Shown one piece after another: positions 6,145 through 9,061 of a stretch of 9,061 nt of DNA. Below the pieces are notes generated by a model. The model made no database searches. It was not told the DNA's origin and was given only the letters and a program-made list of their open reading frames with translations. This DNA comes from Bacillota bacterium (GTDB lineage: Bacteria; Bacillota; Clostridia; Peptostreptococcales; Anaerovoracaceae). The position numbers and the translations under genes are program-made. The stretch lies in the NCBI GenBank assembly GCA_016284575.1, contig JAEEPD010000131.1, positions 1 through 9,061 on the forward strand, written 5' to 3'. Within the stretch, counting starts at the first letter, position 1; every line of letters begins with the position of its first letter.

Positions 6145-8409
6145 ATGCGTATAGTTGAATCCAAATATCCATTTCTCTTCAGCCCCCTTAAGGTAGGCAG
6201 GTTGACGCTTAAAAACCGCATAGAGGCGGCTCCGGTCAATATATCCAACCTGCCGCTTTCGGGCTATCCCACGGCGGAGAACATCGCCATTTTCGAGGAG
6301 AAGGCGAAGGGCGGAGCGGCCATAGTTCACATGGGCGAATGCCGCATAGACAAGAAGACAGGCATCTCCCACCTCCTTTGCATAGCTCTGGATGATCCTG
6401 AGGTGATACCCTATCTTCATGCGGCGACGGATGCCATAAAGCGCCACAATGCCTTCAGCGCGGTGGAGCTGATACACCCCGGCACCCGCTCCGACCCTGC
6501 CATCTACGATGGTCCCATCTGGGGCCCCAGCGCAGGTCCGGGCCATCTTGGCAAGGACTACGAGGAGCTGGATAAGGAGACCATAAAATACATAGTGGGA
6601 CGCTTCGGCGATGCCGCGGAGGTGGCAAAGCTTGGCGGTGTGGACATCGTGATGATCCATGCGGGTCATGGCTGGCTTCTGCATCAGTTCCTGTCGCCTC
6701 TGAACAACCGCCGCACTGACGAATACGGCGGTAGCCTTGAAAACAGGGCAAGAATAACCCTGGAGGTGATCGAGGACATCAGAAGAAAGTGCGGCCCCGA
6801 TATGCCCATAGAGTTTCGCATGAGCGGAACTGAGCTGACCGAAGGGGGCCTGACCCTGGAGGACCAGATAGAATTTGCGAAGCTTCTCGACGGCAAGGTG
6901 GATCTTATCCACGTCACCTGCGGCACCTTCCACGTGCCTGCCACCAATCAGCACATGATCCCCAACGGCTTCCTTCCCGAGGGCTGCAATGTATATCTGG
7001 CTGAGGCCATCAAGGCGCAGCTGAAGCATACCCCTGTGGTTGCGGTGGGCTCTCTTCAGGATCCACAGATGATGGAGGATATCATAGCAGAGGGGAAGGC
7101 GGACATGGTCGCCCTTGGCAGAGCTCTCATAGCGGATCCGCAGCTTCCGAACAAGCTGAAGGAGGGCAGAGAGGACGAGGTGTTCCCCTGTCTTCGCTGC
7201 ATGGCCTGCATAAGCGAAAACTTCGTACCCTATGTGCGTCACTGCAGCCGCATAAGGCGCTGTCCCGCGAACCCCATGGCATACAAGGAGCTGGCAGCAA
7301 GAGCTGTAAAGCCGGCGGATAAGCCTAAGAAGGTACTCGTCATTGGAGGCGGGCCCGCAGGAATGGAGGCTGCGGCAGGTCTTGCGGAAAGGGGACACAA
7401 GGTCTTCCTCTGCGAAAAGACCGGCAGGCTTGGCGGTGCAATGCTGTTGGCGGAAAAAATGCCCTTCAAGTTCAGACTGGAGGGCCTCAGGAGAGCCATG
7501 ATAAAGCGGCTGGAGGCTTCCGGCGCGGAGGTCCGTCTTAATACAGAGGTCACGGACGACGTGGTGGAGCTTCTGCAGCCCGACGTTATAGTGGCTGCTA
7601 TGGGTGCAAGACCGAAGCTTCCCGAATGGCTGGATGCCAGCGGCTACTGGGTGAATGCCACTGAAAGCGTTGCTCAGAAAGCGCCGGAGGAGCCGGCGGA
7701 AGAGGGTAAAAAGAGCGGAAAGAAGAGCAGGAAAAAGGCTCAGGCTGAAGGAGCTCAAAGCAATACCATAAGTCTTGGCGCAAACAGTTCCGAAGACTCC
7801 AGAATCACTATCGGCCTTGGCGCAGTAAGCCCTGCAGATGCAGGAAACAGCACCATAAGCCTTGGAACAGCCAGCCCTGCCATGAAGATACAGTTCCACC
7901 GCGGAAATGCCATGAGCTACGAGCATGCTCTGCTCCATCCTGAAAGCATAGGACAGAGCGTTGTTGTTGCAGGAAGCGGCCTTACAGGCCTTGAGATAGC
8001 TCTCTGGCTTGCCAAGGAGGGGAAGCAGGTGGTAGTTGCAGGCAAAGCTCCCGAGCCCTGCCTTGGCGCCGCTTATCTATACCGCGAAGGCCTTCTTATG
8101 GAGCTTAACGCGGCTGGCGTGAATATCCTGAACGGCGCCGAATGCCTTGGAATGAACGAAGCCGGCGTGCTCCTGAAACCGGTGATTCCCCAGAACCCGG
8201 AAGGCCCGGAGGCAGACCAGCCGGAGCCCCAGGCCATAGCCTATCCTGCGGACAGCCTCATCGCGGCCTGCGGTATGGAGCCCCTTGAGGCAGAGGCTGA
8301 GCGCTTCCGCATACAGGCAGCGGACTTCTGGAAGATCGGAGACTGTGCTCAGGTAAGAAAGATCTTTGATGCCAGAAGGGAAGGCAGCAACGCGGGCGCA
8401 AATATTTAG
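6145..8409 (+). CDS. Old Yellow Enzyme-type NADH:flavin oxidoreductase with Fe-S and FAD/NAD(P) domains
   Basis: The 754-residue protein has the three-part layout of 2,4-dienoyl-CoA reductase, enoate reductase and BaiCD/BaiH enzymes. Residues 1-345 form an FMN TIM barrel (FSPLKVGRLTLKNRI; HAGHGWLLHQFLSP; RTDEYGGSLENRAR). Cysteines 349, 352, 355 and 373 (CPANP) are likely 4Fe-4S ligands. From 396 a FAD Rossmann fold (GGGPAG, 401-406) is followed by an NAD(P) Rossmann fold (GSGLTG, 610-615) and the closing KIGDC motif. The family transfers hydride from NAD(P)H to an activated C=C bond; the substrate is unknown. The catalytic Tyr position of 2,4-dienoyl-CoA reductase appears to be Trp177. An insert of about 67 residues (513-579) between the nucleotide-binding folds makes it longer than the usual 640-680. 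GAGGT precedes the ATG. The gene lies 15 bases after the aminotransferase. Confidence 0.88.
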   Translation: MRIVESKYPFLFSPLKVGRLTLKNRIEAAPVNISNLPLSGYPTAENIAIFEEKAKGGAAIVHMGECRIDKKTGISHLLCIALDDPEVIPYLHAATDAIKRHNAFSAVELIHPGTRSDPAIYDGPIWGPSAGPGHLGKDYEELDKETIKYIVGRFGDAAEVAKLGGVDIVMIHAGHGWLLHQFLSPLNNRRTDEYGGSLENRARITLEVIEDIRRKCGPDMPIEFRMSGTELTEGGLTLEDQIEFAKLLDGKVDLIHVTCGTFHVPATNQHMIPNGFLPEGCNVYLAEAIKAQLKHTPVVAVGSLQDPQMMEDIIAEGKADMVALGRALIADPQLPNKLKEGREDEVFPCLRCMACISENFVPYVRHCSRIRRCPANPMAYKELAARAVKPADKPKKVLVIGGGPAGMEAAAGLAERGHKVFLCEKTGRLGGAMLLAEKMPFKFRLEGLRRAMIKRLEASGAEVRLNTEVTDDVVELLQPDVIVAAMGARPKLPEWLDASGYWVNATESVAQKAPEEPAEEGKKSGKKSRKKAQAEGAQSNTISLGANSSEDSRITIGLGAVSPADAGNSTISLGTASPAMKIQFHRGNAMSYEHALLHPESIGQSVVVAGSGLTGLEIALWLAKEGKQVVVAGKAPEPCLGAAYLYREGLLMELNAAGVNILNGAECLGMNEAGVLLKPVIPQNPEGPEADQPEPQAIAYPADSLIAACGMEPLEAEAERFRIQAADFWKIGDCAQVRKIFDARREGSNAGANI
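7759..7881 (+). repeat. Degenerate tandem repeat inside the oxidoreductase gene
   Basis: Three in-frame units of about 12-15 codons encode SNTISLGANS, RITIGLGAVSPA and NSTISLGTASPA (residues 539-579). They share the core TI(S/G)LG and, in the last two units, SPA. A Lys/Glu-rich stretch (about 515-533) precedes them. The units fall between the FAD and NAD(P) folds, where related enzymes have only a short connection. Confidence 0.7.
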
Positions 8410-8438
8410 AATTTAATTCATATAAGTGAATAATTTAG

Positions 8439-8466
8439 TTGACTAAACCGATTCTGGTGGTATAAT
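8439..8466 (+). promoter_or_regulatory. Strong sigma-A-like promoter of the M14 peptidase gene
   Basis: TTGACT (8439-8444), a 16-base spacer and a perfect TATAAT (8461-8466) with an upstream TGG, giving an extended -10, form the best promoter in the window. Transcription should start near 8473, about 74 bases before the GTG start. Confidence 0.75.
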
Positions 8467-8507
8467 ATGCACAATAAATGCAAAAACAATGTATTATTGT
8501 GCATATT
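8464..8507. promoter_or_regulatory. 14-bp inverted repeat overlapping the -10 box, probable operator
   Basis: AATATGCACAATAA (8464-8477) is an exact inverted copy of TTATTGTGCATATT (8494-8507), with 16 bases between. The left arm overlaps the -10 box and runs past the expected transcription start, so the full hairpin would not form in the RNA; a protein-binding site on DNA is more likely. A third copy of the core, ATGCACGAT, lies at 8517-8525. Confidence 0.55.
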
Positions 8508-8546
8508 TTAGTATTTATGCACGATTATATGCGAAAGGAGAGCGAA

Positions 8547-9061
8547 GTGAAAACTACTTTCAAGTATGACCACTACTACAACTACGAGGAACTGAAATCA
8601 AATCTTGAGTTCTTCGCCAAAAAGTATCCCGATCTTGTGACCCTGGAGGTCAATATGGTCACCGCTGAGGGCAGAAACCAGTACGGCGTCACCGTCACCA
8701 ACAAGAAGACCGGGGATGCTCTGAGCAAGCCCGCCTTCCACGTGGACGGCAACATCCATGCAGGTGAGATAACCGGCTCCATGGCAGCCATGCACATGCT
8801 GGACTATCTGATCACGAACTACGGCAAGGATAAGGCTGTCACAAAAATGCTGGACACCATGACTGTATATTCCGTGCCCAGAATCAGCCCCGACGGCACC
8901 GAGACCTGGCTTACCACACCATATACCATCAGGTCCGTCAACAAGGTCCACAACGAGGTGAAGGGCGGGATCAAAGAGGAGGATCTGGACGGCGACGGAG
9001 TCATCCGCATGATGCGTATACCCACACCCTACGGCGCATGGAAGAAGGATCCGGACAATGA
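8547..9061 (+). CDS. M14 family zinc carboxypeptidase, 3' truncated
   Basis: The frame stays open to the window end, giving 171 N-terminal residues. Zinc ligands are visible as H71 and E74 in DGNIHAGE, the HxxE motif of M14 metallocarboxypeptidases. VYSVPRISPDGTE matches the family's P-x-x-x-PDG segment, and DLDGDGVIRMMR matches an insertion found in bacterial M14 members. The third zinc ligand and the catalytic Glu should lie downstream. No signal peptide is seen at the N-terminus (KTTFKYDHYYNYEEL), so the seen part suggests a cytoplasmic enzyme. The GTG start is chosen because AAAGGAG (8534-8540) lies 6 bases before it. An in-frame ATG at 8529 would put that site inside the coding region and has no site of its own. 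A strong promoter with an inverted repeat precedes it, so it is a separately regulated unit. Confidence 0.85.
   Translation, partial: MKTTFKYDHYYNYEELKSNLEFFAKKYPDLVTLEVNMVTAEGRNQYGVTVTNKKTGDALSKPAFHVDGNIHAGEITGSMAAMHMLDYLITNYGKDKAVTKMLDTMTVYSVPRISPDGTETWLTTPYTIRSVNKVHNEVKGGIKEEDLDGDGVIRMMRIPTPYGAWKKDPDN

Noticed and set aside
5743..7938. A 731-codon open frame on the minus strand, opposite the aminotransferase and oxidoreductase genes
   Set aside because: It spans the junction of two well-recognised genes, its translation has no recognisable domain and is rich in Cys, His and Leu from reversed codons. It is a codon-bias shadow.
8410..8438. AT-rich inverted sequence (ATTCA/TGAAT) after the oxidoreductase gene
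   Set aside because: It has only a five-base stem, with mismatches outside it and no T-run, too weak for a terminator.
1..9061. CRISPR array, tRNA, rRNA, insertion sequence or attachment site
   Set aside because: I looked for regularly spaced repeats, cloverleaf-like sequence, transposase motifs and matching repeats at the edges of the AT-rich block, and found none I could support.

Overview
The window looks like chromosome of an anaerobic Clostridia-type Firmicute. The grounds are strong AAGGAG-type ribosome binding sites, TTG and GTG starts, sigma-A-like promoters, and protein families typical of gut or rumen Clostridia: a CobW-like/TIGR03943 fusion, an oxygen-sensitive Old Yellow Enzyme with Fe-S cysteines, a Lachnospiraceae-like aminotransferase, and DpaL. 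The species cannot be named. I see no rRNA, tRNA, CRISPR array, transposase or phage gene. The protein calls rest on motif reading, without database searches.

Layout. (1) 1-2730, plus strand: a tight run of four genes. It starts with the 3' part of a CobW-like GTPase fused to a TIGR03943/DUF1980 domain, then a CPBP-family membrane protein, a RidA-family deaminase and the nuclease-like SfsA. Gaps of 8 to 17 bases suggest one operon. (2) 2727-4780: a visibly more AT-rich block with dpaL (diaminopropionate ammonia-lyase, minus strand) and a divergent GntR/FCD-type regulator (plus strand). The 161-base region between them carries a perfect 16-bp palindrome, degenerate copies of it, and two overlapping antiparallel promoters. 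(3) 4942-8409, plus strand: a PLP aminotransferase followed 15 bases later by a large flavin/Fe-S ene-reductase-type oxidoreductase with an unusual repetitive insert. (4) 8410-9061: a strong promoter with a 14-bp inverted repeat over its -10 box, then the start of an M14 zinc carboxypeptidase that runs off the window.

How the genes may work together. DpaL splits 2,3-diaminopropionate into pyruvate and ammonia through the reactive intermediate 2-aminoacrylate, and the nearby RidA belongs to the family that hydrolyses such enamines. The regulator probably controls dpaL and itself through the shared operators. The aminotransferase and ene-reductase probably act in one pathway, with an amino acid turned into a 2-oxo acid and a related unsaturated acid reduced, but the substrate cannot be read from sequence. 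The dpaL-regulator block looks like a later arrival: sfsA changes composition near its end, has an atypical C-terminal tail, and overlaps dpaL tail to tail by 4 bases.

The points most worth following are the dpaL/GntR operator array, the inverted-repeat promoter of the M14 gene, and the tandem-repeat insert inside the oxidoreductase. Nothing here amounts to a clearly new defence or mobile system.
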